From assembly GCF_902806685.2 (NCBI RefSeq), contig NC_048550.1:3515383-3579382 (forward strand): a stretch of DNA of 64,000 bases. The letters are read 5' to 3'. Of the stretch, positions 43,200-54,073 are shown piece after piece. Under the pieces are notes generated by a model, which was not told the DNA's origin, made no database searches, and saw only the letters and a program-made list of their open reading frames with translations. The position numbers and the translations under genes were made by a program. Source of the stretch: Maniola hyperantus (taxonomy: Eukaryota; Arthropoda; Insecta; Lepidoptera; Nymphalidae). Position 1 is the stretch's first letter; the number at the start of each line of letters is the position of its first letter.

Positions 43200-44159
43200 A
43201 GCCTTTGTGGTACGCGACACGACAGGCGACTGCGACACGCGACACGACTTGGCGCGCACGGTCAGTAAAATCACCGGTAGGTCAAATAGCCGCATACTTT
43301 CCCTGTGCTTTCATCGTGTATTATGTGTCCAAGCCTTAAGACAAAAAATTTCACCACAAGCCCATAAATGTATTTCTTGAATTTTAAATGCCAACGAACC
43401 GACTATCAATGAATATTGAACCCGTGTTCGTACGAAAACACCTAATCTATTCAAGTGGCTAGTCGTAGGGGTCGTGACATGGGCGACGAGGATGCAAATA
43501 TATTTAAAACATGTGATAAAAGAGGACAGAAACACCGCGTGTGTTCGGGTCATAAGGCAACCGATATGTCATAACCTGTTGAAATGAAACGGTATGATAC
43601 GTCGTGCGTTACGAAAGAAAGGGATGGTAGGAACAATGACGTGAAGGGTTAGATGTCAAGCAATGTGTCGCGGCCTGTGCGAAGGGGATAGATTTATAAT
43701 ATGACTGAATGTAAGTGAAGTACAGCTGTATGGAGGTCAAAAGACGTGCGTCGGCAACCCTGACCCCAGAAGTCGAGTCGTGGGCCGTACTCAGGTTTGT
43801 ACGTAAATAAAATGTTTAAAATGTTTGCTGGGAACACAGATCGGATTGTTTGCGGTTTTCAATAGCCGGCGTTTGGCGTAGAATAGTTATAGTTTCCTGC
43901 TGTCGTTAAAATAACTACGCGCATTGTATTGTTTAACTTGTCTGCAGTAAAGTAAGGTTATTGACAATGTGTTTATCTATAAAGAAATACATATGTGGTT
44001 TGACGTCTCAATTATTAAGTTTGGAGTATTAATAGGAGTCCTGTTAGATATGATGAGATATAAAAATAGCATTTGAAATATGCCACTTTGGATCAGTAGT
44101 TATACTCTTTTAAGTGAGAACCGAGATTCTAAGGCACATTATTTTTGACAGCCCAGCCT
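43200..44159. other. Intergenic, no gene supported
   Basis: A short frame at 43730 (MEVKRRASATLTPEVESWAV) ends near CTCAG/GTTTGT but sits in repeat-like sequence. See the rejected list. Confidence 0.3.
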
Positions 44160-44352
44160 TTAATGCAGCCTTTTATGAATTTAGTTTTTTAAAAATCCCG
44201 TAGGAACTCTTTGACTTTAGTTAGTTTACATTCCTGGGAAGAACATAGGACAAAGACAATACTTTTTATCTCGGAAAATTAAAGAATTCCCATTTCGAGA
44301 TTTTTAATAACCTAAATCCACGCGGACAAAGTCGCGTACATCATCTAGTGTA
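44160..44352 (+). repeat. Rep-1 fragments, rearranged
   Basis: 'AAATCCCGTAGGAACTCTTT', 'TTTTTATCTCGGAAAATTAA', 'AATCCACGCGGACAAAGTCG'. Both orientations appear to be mixed. Confidence 0.6.
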
Positions 44353-44397
44353 CTTACCTACTTGTTTCCCGGGACCATAAAGGATTACATTTTTACA

Positions 44398-44572
44398 TCT
44401 TCTATAATATAAAAATGAATCACTAAATGTGTTGCTCATCGCAAATCTCGAGAACCGCTGAACCGATTTCGCTAATTCTTTTTTTATAATATTCCTTGAA
44501 GTACGAGGATGGTTCTTACGGAGAGAAAAACTGTTAGGCGGTACGAAGTTCGCCGGGGCAGCTAGTGATTAA
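44398..44572 (+). repeat. Rep-4 copy
   Basis: 'GAATCACTAAATGTGTTGCT', 'CTCGAGAACCGCTGAACCG', 'TTGAAGTACGAGGATGGTTC', ending GCCGGGGCAGCTAGTG. Confidence 0.8.
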
Positions 44573-44689
44573 ATATAAATCTAAACCTTCTCAGACGAAG
44601 TCGCGTTTAAGATAGTACCTACCTACGCACCTATTATTACCTAATAATCGTTTTCACGGCCGTCCCTGATCCAATGCACTAATGAATCG

Positions 44690-44890
44690 GGACCGGCGGT
44701 ATAATTAAACAGTTCGCGATCCGAACCATGTTCAGAAAGTAATATGTTACAGTGACACTGTGGAATACAGTTCCGAAATACAAAAAAAAAAAAAAAAATT
44801 CGCATCGCGATCCGAACGATGTTCAGAAAGAAATAATAATATGTTACAGTGCCAGTGTGGGATACACTACCGAAATATAAAAAAAAAAAC
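44690..44890. repeat. Two tandem units, each ending in an A-run
   Basis: GCGATCCGAACCATGTTCAG...CCGAAATAC(A)n is followed by GCGATCCGAACGATGTTCAG...CCGAAATAT(A)n. Confidence 0.85.
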
Positions 44891-44899
44891 AATAAGAAC

Positions 44900-45138
44900 T
44901 TAAATAAAATAATTGAAATTTAATTCAAAATGTTAACAAGCTTACTCAAAGTTTTTTAAAGCTCGCGCGTTTTTCATAGAAGTTGGGGATTTTTTTGGTT
45001 TTTCAATAGATACGGAACACATAACACTTAATTAAGCTCTATTATCACTGTCTATGAAGCTTTCGAGAATTCAGTGGCAAAATACGTTGATGTTTAAAAA
45101 TATCTGCTATTTTTTTTGTTTTTTTCAAACAGAACCGG
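44900..45138. other. AT-rich intergenic, no feature seen
   Basis: No recognised repeat. Confidence 0.3.
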
Positions 45139-45316
45139 CTTCAAGAGGTTTTACGAGAGTGACAATAAGCCTATTTTTCTGAAGTCGTCAAGTGACAACG
45201 GGACGAATACCCAAGTATTTCAGAAAATAAGAAATATTTCAGTTAATATTTTAGATTTTATTTTAATTAAAAAAAATTGGTTTGACTGTGTGGAAAGTGA
45301 TTTACTTTATTTGTGA
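45139..45316 (+). CDS. Possible terminal exon of an unknown gene
   Basis: A long pyrimidine tract and CAAACAG at 45132-45138 precede an open frame that enters with two bases owed: TGFKRFYESDNKPIFLKSSS, then DNGTNTQVFQKIRN, to TGA at 45314-45316. It is protein-like in its first 40 residues and AT-driven after that. It does not fit the phase-1 exit of the exon at 9944. No family; may be chance. Confidence 0.2.
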
Positions 45317-45582
45317 AAAGTATTGATTGCTTAATGGTATCTAATCATCGATATAAAATTAGCTTTCCTGAAATAACAGTGTGCATTTCATGCGTGTGTA
45401 CTTTAAATACAATATTCATGTGAAAAGTGTTTACAGTTTACCTAAATTACGTGTGTTATACAATAATGGGTGTTATCTATTTATGTAAAACCTAAGCGCA
45501 AGTGATAAGAATGTTTACACCGGAGTTTCACTTCTCGAGTAAGCTCTTGGAGTTGCTGACAAGAGGCAAGTATACATATATC

Positions 45583-45681
45583 TATAGTACGCGACAGGTC
45601 GAGATGGCAATCGGGGTGGGGACGCCCCCCCCGCACACCCGCACATCCCATCCCACCCTTCACCACCTGTCGCGTCCTATA
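45583..45681. mobile_element. GC-rich hairpin element P, copy 4 (internally deleted)
   Basis: TATAGTACGCGACAGGTCGA at the left, CCACCTGTCGCGTCCTATA at the right. Only 99 bp. Confidence 0.8.
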
Positions 45682-45727
45682 CCTACCAGTGAGAAAAGCG
45701 CTACCTATAGCCTGACTCGTTTATAAA

Positions 45728-45975
45728 ATACTAGCTTATGCTCGCGACTTCGTCCGCGTGGACTACATAAATTTCAAACCCCTATTTTACTCTCTTAGGG
45801 GTTGAATTATCAAAAATCCCTTCTTAGCGGGTGCCTACTTCATAATAGCTATCTGCATGCCAAATTTCAGCCCGATCCGTCCAGTAGTTTGAGCTGTGCG
45901 TCGATAGATCAGTCAGTCAGTCAGTCAGTCATTCAGTCAGTCAGTCAGTCACCTTTTCCTTTTATATATATTTAG
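45728..45975 (-). repeat. Rep-2, full-length, reverse
   Basis: 'ATACTAGCTTATGCTCGCGA', 'CCCCTATTTTACTCTCTTAG', 'TTCAGCCCGATCCGTCCAGT', (CAGT)n and ACCTTTTCCTTTTATATATA. Confidence 0.85.
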
Positions 45976-46299
45976 ATACATTGTATTTTCTTAAATATTT
46001 ATCTTTTTTAGGGTTCCATATATGTGAATGAAAAACAGAACTGCCTGTTCATCAGTTCGAGGGCAAATTAGAAAATTTAAAAAAGTTTAGCACCTATACC
46101 GACTACCGTGTGACCTATCATAAACAGTAAAAGAACATGTGAGGATATCAAATATTTTATTTCATAATTTAAAACTAAATAGGTACTTAGTTTTAAAGCT
46201 TTTTTAGGAAAATACTATCGCAGAAACTACTGAGCCTAAAATTTTGAAGAAAATACACAAAATATTTATTTACCTACTTACTCATATTATACTATGCCG

Positions 46300-46482
46300 A
46301 TGATTTAGGTATATAAAATCCCATAGGAACTCATTGATTTTCCGGGATAAAAATTAGCCTTTGTCGCTCTCCAGGTCTTTGACTATATTCATGCAAAAAA
46401 TCACATCGATCCGTTGCTCCGTTGCGACGTGATTAAAGGACAAACCATCAAACAAATACACTTTCGCATTTATAAACAAACG
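46300..46482. repeat. Rep-1 fragment
   Basis: 'TTGATTTTCCGGGATAAAAA', 'GATCCGTTGCTCCGTTGCGA' and CACTTTCGCATTTATAAACA. The same form recurs at 63850-64000. Confidence 0.7.
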
Positions 46483-46520
46483 ATAATATATCAAATTAAT
46501 TAAATTATCGTTCGTTTCAG

Positions 46521-46562
46521 GAAACACTCAGCGGGAAAACTTCAACTTTACTGCGAGTAACG
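46521..46562 (+). CDS. Candidate 42-base micro-exon (next exon of the gene at 9944?)
   Basis: TTCGTTTCAG just upstream and AACG/GTAAGA at the end are strong splice sites around exactly 42 bases in unique sequence. Entered with the one base left by the exon at 9944-10157 (phase 1), it reads GNTQRENFNFTASN with no stop and exits again in phase 1, so including or skipping it keeps the frame. That compatibility is the only link; the intron would be 36.4 kb. One other frame is also open and the third hits a stop. Micro-exons of this kind are often alternatively spliced. Confidence 0.35.
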
Positions 46563-46859
46563 GTAAGAAAAATGTACCTAAGTAGTAATAAAAATAATAT
46601 CGGCCTTCGATAGATATAATGTCGAAAACAGCTAACAAACATAATAAAATGGTTTTAAAATGTTGTTTGTTTAACGTTGATTAAAGATAACAGATAAGTA
46701 TCACTGAAATAATTTAATTATATCCGTAGTTATTTGACATACCTATACCTCTAATTTCTTAAAATCAAGTTTATTTTTAACGAACGTTTACCCGTGGTTG
46801 CACTTGTTTATACATAAAAAGTGTTACAAATATCTAGATCATACCATACATGTCATGTA
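46563..46859. other. AT-rich, no feature seen
   Basis: Would be intronic if the micro-exon is real. Confidence 0.3.
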
Positions 46860-47092
46860 AGCGGTGATAGCCTAATAGTTAGAAAGTCGCCCTTGTTTTC
46901 GGGAGGTCGGGGTTTCGATCCCAGACACGCACCTCTAACTTTTCGGAGTTATTGTTCGTTTTAAGCAATTAAATGTCACTTGCTTTAATGCTGAAGGAGA
47001 ATATCGTGAGGAAACCTGCACGCCTGAGAGTTTCCCATAATGTTCTCAAAGGTGTGTGAAGTCTGCCAATCCGCACTTGGTCATAAAACCTA
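46860..47092 (+). mobile_element. SINE-A, 3' truncated
   Basis: GCGGTGATAGCCTAATAGTT, GGTTTCGATCCC (B box), 'CTAACTTTTCGGAGTTA', 'GGTGTGTGAAGTCTGCCAAT'. Stops at CGCACTTGG. Confidence 0.85.
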
Positions 47093-47314
47093 AGACGTTT
47101 AAAAGAAAATACCGATAAATATATATATATATATTCCAAGAACTTTATAGATATCAAACTTAACCTCAAAATACGTCTGTTAAATATAACCGGGCTCACA
47201 ATTGGCATTATCACGCCTTATCACGCTCGGATCAAACTATAACGGTCTCGGTCATAGAGATATCGTGTTACTAGATAATGCAATATCCCGCAAAATGAAT
47301 TCAAGCTTATTGAC

Positions 47315-47888
47315 AGTTCCGTCCACGTTGGTTACCAATTTTTCGTAACCAGCTATGAAATAAGATTAATATTTCGTCTTTTCGTAACTAGTTATTAATC
47401 AAGAATATTTTATCCGCGTTCAGAACTCAATAAGATTAATATATTTTTGTAACTGGTTACCTACTAATCAAGGGTTATCATGTTCGTAACCAGTTTCTAT
47501 TTTATAGTCGCTTATACAAACCTGATTATACTTGGTTAGCAACCAGTTACAAAAATACATTAATATTGTTCCGTTACGAACCCGGAAAAATATTTTTGAC
47601 TAGGTGATGCCTGTGACTTCGTTCGCGTGGCTTTAGGTTTCTAGAAATCCTGTGGGAACTCTTTGATTTTCCAAGATCAAAAGTATCCTATGTCCTTCCC
47701 CGGGATACATTTCATCGAAATCGCTTAAATGGATGGGCTGTGAAAACTAGCAGATAGACAGACAGACAGATAGACACACTTTCGCATTTATAATATTAGT
47801 ATGGATTAATAACCAGTTACGAAAAGATGAACATTAATTATATTTCGTAGCTGGTTACGAAAAATTGGTTAACAACGTGGGCAGAACT
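47315..47888. mobile_element. Foldback MITE built from 'aaccagttacgaaaa' motifs
   Basis: Inverted ends of about 50 bp: CCACGTTGGTTACCAATTTT and TCGTAACCAGCTATGAAAT at the left; ATTTCGTAGCTGGTTACGAA, then AAATTGGTTAACAACGTGGG at the right. The CCAGTTACGAAAA motif recurs in both orientations within. A Rep-1 copy (47598-47807) has inserted into it. Confidence 0.8.
47598..47807 (+). repeat. Rep-1 nested inside the foldback MITE
   Basis: 'ACTAGGTGATGCCTGTGACT', 'GTCCTTCCCCGGGATAC', (GACA)n and CACACTTTCGCATTTATAAT, ending TTAGTATGGATTAA. Confidence 0.85.
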
Positions 47889-48053
47889 TATATGACGTCT
47901 GATAGAAGAGGTTCGCTCCTCCAGTAATATTGAATGGTCTCTCTGGTATCGGTATATTATTTCGCGATTATTCGCGGCTGGTCGTGACACCACAATGAAA
48001 CCTTTCACCCACTTACTACCGCTACCTGTTGCTGCTGCCCCGAGCCCGCCCAA

Positions 48054-48749
48054 ATAATCTAGATCTTGAGTATAGGTACCTATAGGTAGGAAGGTACCTA
48101 TTATACTATAGGTATTATATCAGAATCTATTTAGGGCACGAATTGTCTCGATTAATTTATTAAGGTTATTTTAGTTATCGTAGCCTTCTTAATATTGTTT
48201 TAGATGGTAGGTATGTGTAAATAATTGATAATATTATCCGTTATATAAAAGAGACATTTAGTTTTTTAAATTAAATAGAAATATAGGTGGATAGCCTATA
48301 CTTTATTTTTGAGTTTTACCTATCGCTGATAATACATCAATTAATATTAGGCTATGGCGACGTGAAATCAAAGAAAAATAGGCCTACCTAGCGTCAAATA
48401 AACTAAATTATTTTGACGCCTGCCAGTGACGTAGCCTTGACGTTATGTGAGAAGTTCCCTAACTGTTGTCCTAATGTTAGTTCCGGAATCGGCTAAGGCC
48501 GCAGGGCTGCCGGCCTGCCTTGACATGGCGTTTATAAACACTATGTTATCTTATAAAGGAAACTTGAACTGTTACGGTTAGATCTTTTGGTCGGCCGGCT
48601 GTGGAGGTCATTCGTCATTTTATCTGATAACGGAGACAGAACAGGACTGACATACTGAATTTTAGTTTCAGTTAGGTAACTTTTGTACCTAGTACCTGCC
48701 TATTAATAGAACGCGGTGATAGTAGTAGTTAAAGACTATTCGAGAAGAC
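48054..48749. other. Intergenic, no gene supported
   Basis: AT-rich; a GC-richer patch near 48490-48530 with no frame. Confidence 0.35.
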
Positions 48750-48753
48750 CAGT

Positions 48754-48930
48754 GGCCCTACCGCGGTTGTTTGACAGCTACAATGCCACGATCGCAATCA
48801 TCTCTGATTGGTTAATGCTCGCTCACTATTGGCCACAATACATTGTTGCAACAAGAATCGCACAAATTCAGCCAATTAAAACAATTGAGATTGTAATAAT
48901 GATTGATGCAGGTTTTAGACAATCGCCCTA
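48754..48930 (-). mobile_element. MITE-C with 4-bp target duplication
   Basis: CAGT at 48750-48753 and 48931-48934 flank GGCCCTACCGCGGTTGTTTG ... CAATCGCCCTA. Reverse complement of 60192-60373. Confidence 0.85.
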
Positions 48931-48944
48931 CAGTTTTGATAAGA

Positions 48945-49075
48945 GGCTCACACCTCTAAGTTTTAAGAGTGATGTGCGTTTTAAGCAATTAAATATGTAA
49001 TATCATTTGCTCTAATGGTAACTAGCGAGCGTGCAGATTTCCTCACGACGTTTATAGTGACCATTGTGGCCATAG
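48945..49075 (+). mobile_element. Degenerate SINE-A body
   Basis: 'ACACCTCTAAGTTTTAAGAG', GTGCGTTTTAAGCAATTAAA, 'GCAGATTTCCTCACGACG'. Confidence 0.6.
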
Positions 49076-49125
49076 TTCATGACCAAGTGGTCAGCGTGAT
49101 GGATTATTATAACTCAAGTCCCTTC

Positions 49126-49290
49126 TTACGGCGATTACGCACTACACTTCCGTCATCCGAGTTCTATCCGTCCTCCGTGAGAAAACCAGCGATTATTTAC
49201 GACATACCTACGTCATAAGCTCCCATACAAAACAAAAAAGAACGTATTTTCACGGACTCGGATCGGATGTAGTGCGTAACCGCTCTTATT
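49126..49290. mobile_element. MITE with ACGCACTACA ends
   Basis: CGATTACGCACTACACTTCC faces CGGATGTAGTGCGTAACCG, with CATCCGAGTT and ACTCGGATC inside. Confidence 0.75.
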
Positions 49291-49964
49291 GTCAATTGTG
49301 CTCAGTAGAGAGATGTCTATAGGTTGTAAATTGATGATAAATAGTTCTAATCGGATTGGTTAACAAGTAGGTATTTGTACCTACTCTTTGGAGTCAGTCT
49401 CAAAAGTTACTTAGGAATTTATGTTTGGAAAGTATAGATAACTAGCTGCCATTGGTTGGTCTGTATTTACCCTGCAATAAACACTCATAAGTACTTACAG
49501 AATTCCATTCAAAAGTGTTAAGTACATGTAATAAAATTGAATTTAATGATTGTATATGAGGTGTTTCTACATGTAAGTACAATTGTACAATACAGTATAT
49601 TTCACACGAAAACACCAATATTTCCTACCTAAAGGGAACAGAGTTCAATACAACATAAATCGTTTCCAAGTTCTCACCATTGATACGATGAGTCCAGCCT
49701 ATTAGTGATCAGCAGGTAACTGAGGTTAACTCTGCCCAAAACTAGTAAGAGATACGCCATACAATTTGTATGAAACAACCTGCAGGCTGTATTTACCAGG
49801 TTGAAGATCAAGATAACGCCACGGCAGCCGCGCTGAGACTTCTGTTGATTTTATCGCGCTCGCTATAATATATACCTGCGCTAGGTATCACATAGTCTAC
49901 TATAGGTATTATCAGTGATAGAACAATAGGATAAAAATCTGGTCAAGGGCTTATCAGAACACGG
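49291..49964. other. Intergenic, no gene supported
   Basis: AT-rich, no repeat recognised. Confidence 0.35.
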
Positions 49965-50335
49965 TAGGGTTCCGTAGCCATGCTCGTTGCTAAAAACTTT
50001 GGCATTCCTTTGAATATATAAAATGAAAATCTGACTAACTGACTGACTAATTGACTGACTGACATCAATGCACAGCTCAAAAGTTTTATCGACATTTTGC
50101 ACGATAAATCAAATGCCGAAAAATAAATAAAAACCTGTTTAAGAATGTACAAGTAAAGCCCTTTCATATGATAACCCAAGTTGAAAATAGCAATATTTGT
50201 TCATGAACACATTTTAATTTTTTTCTTGTGTGTAACCACAAATTCACGGTTTTCAGATTTTCCCCTCATGTTTGCTATACTTTCCTGCCAAATTTCATGA
50301 TTCTAGGTCAACGGGAAGTACCCTATAGGTTTCTT

Positions 50336-50369
<34 letters not shown>

Positions 50370-50449
50370 AAGACAGAAAGACAGACGGACAACAAAGTGA
50401 TCCTATAAGGGTTCCTTTTTCCTTTTGAGGTACGGAACCCTAAAAACCC
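49965..50449 (+). repeat. Rep-3, near full length, with a GACT insertion at its start
   Basis: 'GGTAGGGTTCCGTAGCC', a GACTGACT stretch, 'TTTCATATGATAACCCAAGT', 'CATGATTCTAGGTCAACGGG', (GACA)n at 50334-50392, 'CAACAAAGTGATCCTATAAG'. Confidence 0.8.
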
Positions 50450-50610
50450 AAAATGTAGAGCAGTTAAGTACTGTAAATACTGCGGATTAAGTTACCAAAA
50501 CAGATCTCCCAGTAATAAATATTTGATTAAAGAAGTGAAGTGTAACATGATCTTATGTTTTATTCAACATACTTAATTGAAGTCCTGCTCTGCTTATGCG
50601 CTTTATAGAA
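50450..50610 (+). repeat. Repeat following Rep-3 (pair of 42406-42590)
   Basis: 'AAAATGTAGAGCAGTTAAGT', 'AGTGTAACATGATCTTATGT', 'GTCCTGCTCTGCTTATGCGC'. Confidence 0.8.
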
Positions 50611-51099
50611 CCCTAAAAACCGCAAAAAAAACACACCTACTTAGTAGCCAATTCTGAAAATAATTATTTAAAACTATTCTCGATATTGTTGTTGCTTGAA
50701 GTTTATTTGCGTATTGAATGCAGGTCACATCGTGGCGTAATAGGGGGCAAATAGCACCTGACGCGGTCGCAAGGTCACCCGTCAAATTATACTATGACCT
50801 ACTAACTAGATACGCCAATTATAATCTCAATTATGTAGAAATTTACATAATAAATATCTCGTTCTTATTAAACACTAGCTTTTACCCGGGAGTTCATCCG
50901 CGAGGAATTAGGTTCGTGCCAGCCAGTGTGCTGCTGGTTCCTTCTGGGTGCGTCCGCGGGGATCCCCAGTACCGGCAAGGATTTAATATTACAATAAAAT
51001 ATGAGGCGCCATGGGCGCCTTTTATTTCCTCATAGAGGGTGATGAAAAGTAGAGTGTGTCACTCAGGCGCAAAATATATTTTTGGCTCGGGCGACGTAC

Positions 51100-51200
51100 T
51101 TTGAATCCCTCGCTACGCTCAGGATTGTACCAAAGAACCCCTCGCTGCGCTCGGGATTCTACTCTACAATCCCTCACTTCGCTCTGGATTCAAAAAGCGC
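51100..51200. repeat. Short tandem motif, three copies of 'aatccctcgctacgctcgggatt' type
   Basis: GAATCCCTCGCTACGCTCAG, ACCCCTCGCTGCGCTCGGGA and AATCCCTCACTTCGCTCTGG, about 32-36 bases apart. Each is loosely palindromic. Confidence 0.75.
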
Positions 51201-51599
51201 CCTCGCCGTAAAAATATTATTTTGCTTTCTTATGATACAGTCTACTATTCTTTCTTTCTTTCTTTCTTACTAAACCTCGTCATTTGTTTTAAATAATAGT
51301 AATCTAATCTGTGCTCCCATTGCTAGTTTCGTTGCCTTCTTTGAAAATGTATTTATTTATAAACAACGTAACCCGCCTACCAGCACTTTAACGATAGTTT
51401 TGACCAAAAAGTGTGGGAGGTTGTAGGCGGTGGTGGTAAACAAATGGCCCCCTGTCGGACGTTCGATGAGTCCTTTTATACAGGAGCCTCTAACGATGCC
51501 TCTCATTGTGAGGGCTTATTTATTGTTCAAACAAAGTACCTACTCTGTAAAGGCACCGCTACATAGGAGAATTTTTTGAATGTAAAAATTTCAAATATC

Positions 51600-51730
51600 T
51601 ACCTATTAAAATTCAAGAGATACAGTCCGCTGACAGACAGACGGACGGACGGACGGACGGACAGCGGAGGCTGAAGCCTCTTAAGGTCCCGTTGTTGGCG
51701 CCCTTTGAGAACGGAACCCTTAAAAGCCTG
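51600..51730 (+). repeat. GGAC-microsatellite repeat end
   Basis: 'CAGACAGACGGACGGACGGA', 'GGAGGCTGAAGCCTC' and GAGAACGGAACCCTTAAAA; a Rep-3-like terminus of another subfamily. Confidence 0.55.
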
Positions 51731-51837
51731 CACAACTTGATAATAATAATTAATTGAGACTCCAATCGTCTTCTTTCAGTACCTACTGAAGATATGCACC
51801 TACTTATCTATAACATTCAGAAAAGCGACCCGCCCCG

Positions 51838-52075
51838 GTTTCGCACGGGTAGCTTTTTAAAGTTTTCGTAGGGATCTCTAATATTTTTGAAAATAAAATA
51901 TGTCCTAAGCCTATGTCACTCAGGAATAATGTAACTTTCTGCTGGTGAATGATTTTTTATAATCAGTTCAGTAGTTCCAGAGACTACTTCCTACGTAAAC
52001 AAACTTACAAACTTTACCTCTTTATAATAAATACTAGCAGATGCCCGCGACTTCGTCCGCGTACTGGTTTCTCAT
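51838..52075. repeat. Rep-1-like fragments
   Basis: 'GGTTTCGCACGGGTAGCTTT' to TTTATAATAAATACTAGCAG and CGCGACTTCGTCCGCG. Divergent. Confidence 0.5.
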
Positions 52076-52179
52076 GAGATCTGAAATTTTCCCGCTGCAA
52101 AAGGCCTCACTTTGACTTACCTACTCACTCAGCTCACCTTAAGACACGGAACCCAGAATACCTAAATGCCAATTTTTAT

Positions 52180-52620
52180 GTCTCTAACTTCATAAACAGG
52201 ATTTTCATATAACCCTTCCACCCCCATTTTACTCCCTTAGGGGGGGAATTTAGTGAGATCCTTTCTTATCTGATACCTACCCCCTAGAAATAGCCTACAT
52301 TTCAAAGTTTCAAGTAAACTTTTCTATAAAAACATTGCCCCCCTATTTTACCACCCTTAAGGGGGGAATTTCCCAAATTGAAGTAAACAGATTTTTATTA
52401 TTTAAAGCTAATAATCTAAATGGCGATTTTCACGTCTCTAACTCCAAAAACATAGGACATTCATACAACCTTCGACCCCCCCTTTCGCACCCTTAGGGGG
52501 GGAATTTTTCAAAGCCGTTTCTTAGCTGACGTACGTCCTAGAAAGAACCTACCTTCCAAGTTCCAAGTTTGTCAGTCAGTCAGTGAGTGAGTGGTATTTC
52601 TCTTTTATATATTTAGATTA
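52180..52620 (-). repeat. Rep-2-like stack with three degenerate units
   Basis: CCCTTAGGGGGGGAATTT-type blocks lie at about 52232, 52350 and 52489. The end is GTCAGTCAGTCAGTGAGTGA, then TTTATATATTTAGATTAG. Confidence 0.65.
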
Positions 52621-52859
52621 GTAAGTATGTATAGATAAATATTATAGCCCGGGCTAAACTGAGTTGAACTTTACGTATTTTTTTAGACTCTAAAATTTAG
52701 AGTATCAACTGCGCAAAAATCTTTAATGTAAGTACCTAACATTATACAGTTTTGCGCAGTCAGATTTATTTTTATTGTTTTTACGGTTCCGTATCTCAAA
52801 AAGAAAAAAATAACTCTATTAGGATCACTTTGTTGTAGTATAATCATATCACTGGTCTA

Positions 52860-53380
52860 CTTAATATTTAATTTCTGAGACAACAGCAGCAGGGTCTTCT
52901 CCGTTTGACCTAGACCAAGACGGGGGTACGGACCTCGAGGCATGGCCTCCTTGCCCGGGTGTGGCACGGGGAAGAACGCTTCCCCGGTAACGTCCTTTAA
53001 GCCGTTATCGGCTAAGACCTGCCTACCTGGCTTAGGGCCTCGAGGTCTCGGTTGTGTGTTGGGTCCAGGGCGCCCGTACTGTAGGCGGTGGGCTCGTCGT
53101 TGTACACATGGGTATTGTCAAAGCCGGTAAAGGCTCGGAGCTCCAACAATCAGGCGAAGGCACTTGTTCTGTTGAACCTGTATCCGGCGCTTCTGGTAAG
53201 CCGAACAAAGAGCGTACCACGCAGGTGCCGCATACGTCAGGCGTGAGCGGACATAGGCTCCGTAGATACGTAGTTTGGTCTTTGGTGTGTCTTGAGGTGA
53301 GGACCTGGTACAGATCGACGTGGCCGCCTTTGCGTGGTTCACGGCGTGATCCACCGTAGGCACCCGAAACAAAATGCCAC
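52860..53380 (-). pseudogene. Jockey-like LINE reverse transcriptase fragment, broken
   Basis: The minus strand at 53372-53118 reads TPKTKLRIYGAYVRSRLTYA, APAWYALCSAYQKRRIQVQQ and NKCLRLIVGAPSLYRL, the RT thumb region seen in Jockey-clade elements. The frame then breaks. The GC-rich stretch to 52860 on the same strand is probably the rest of the 3' part. The catalytic domain is absent. Confidence 0.75.
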
Positions 53381-53720
53381 ACTGTTAGCTGTGCTTTATC
53401 AAACTAGATGGCAGCACTGGTATATTACAATGCAATACAATTTACTTCAGTTCTTACGCTAAACATAATTCAGAGGCAAACATAATAAATTTAAAGCATT
53501 TTCGCGGTTTGCGGCATTAGCGGTTTTGCCGTTTGCGTTTTGGCGTACATTTATTGACATATAATCGTATTAATACGAAATTTTTGAATGGAATCCATGA
53601 TTCCTAATTTCCTAATTTCCATACATAAAGTTATCGTTAATAATGTTAAAGTTATGTTGATAATGATGAGTTTTCGAGGAAAGATTCCGTTCCAAGTACC
53701 TACCTTGGATGGGAAAAAAA

Positions 53721-53873
53721 TACGCGACAGGTCGAGATGGCTATCGGGGACCGAGGTATGAGGTGGGGGGACGCCCGGTACACCCGCATGTAGCCCGCAA
53801 TATCCCGCACCGGGTAAGCCGGGGGGGCTTTGCGGGACGTCCCCACCCCGACCGCCATCTCGACCTGTCACGC
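53721..53873. mobile_element. GC-rich hairpin element P, copy 5
   Basis: TACGCGACAGGTCGAGATGG at the left, CCATCTCGACCTGTCACGCT at the right, with a GGGGGGACGCCCGGTAC core. Confidence 0.8.
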
Positions 53874-54073
53874 TAATTATTATTATAAGTTCGTGACACG
53901 GACGTGACGACGTTCTTGGGTACGGAACTCCAAAACTGGCCAAGTGCTTCAATCCCGAGGACAAACAGAGGCTACATTTTGTCCCGCAAAAACAAAGAGT
54001 TCCATAGGAATTTAAAAAAAATTGAATCACGGGGATGTGTTCGTGGGCATTAAACAGCCTTTTAGCTATTAAT

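Noticed and set aside
42832..43380. Several overlapping Ser/Arg-rich frames
   Set aside because: They are frames across the palindrome-rich MITE and change with each hairpin arm.
43730..43810. Short frame MEVKRRASATLTPEV... with a possible donor
   Set aside because: It stops after 26 codons and lies in sequence that looks like an old repeat. The donor GTTTGT is weak.
52942..53382. Overlapping open frames on both strands
   Set aside because: Only the minus frame with RSRLTYAAPAWYALCS matches anything (LINE reverse transcriptase). The others are shadows.
53551..54030. 159-codon minus-strand frame
   Set aside because: It runs through hairpin element P and unrelated flanks; its proline- and glycine-rich part is the GC-rich hairpin.
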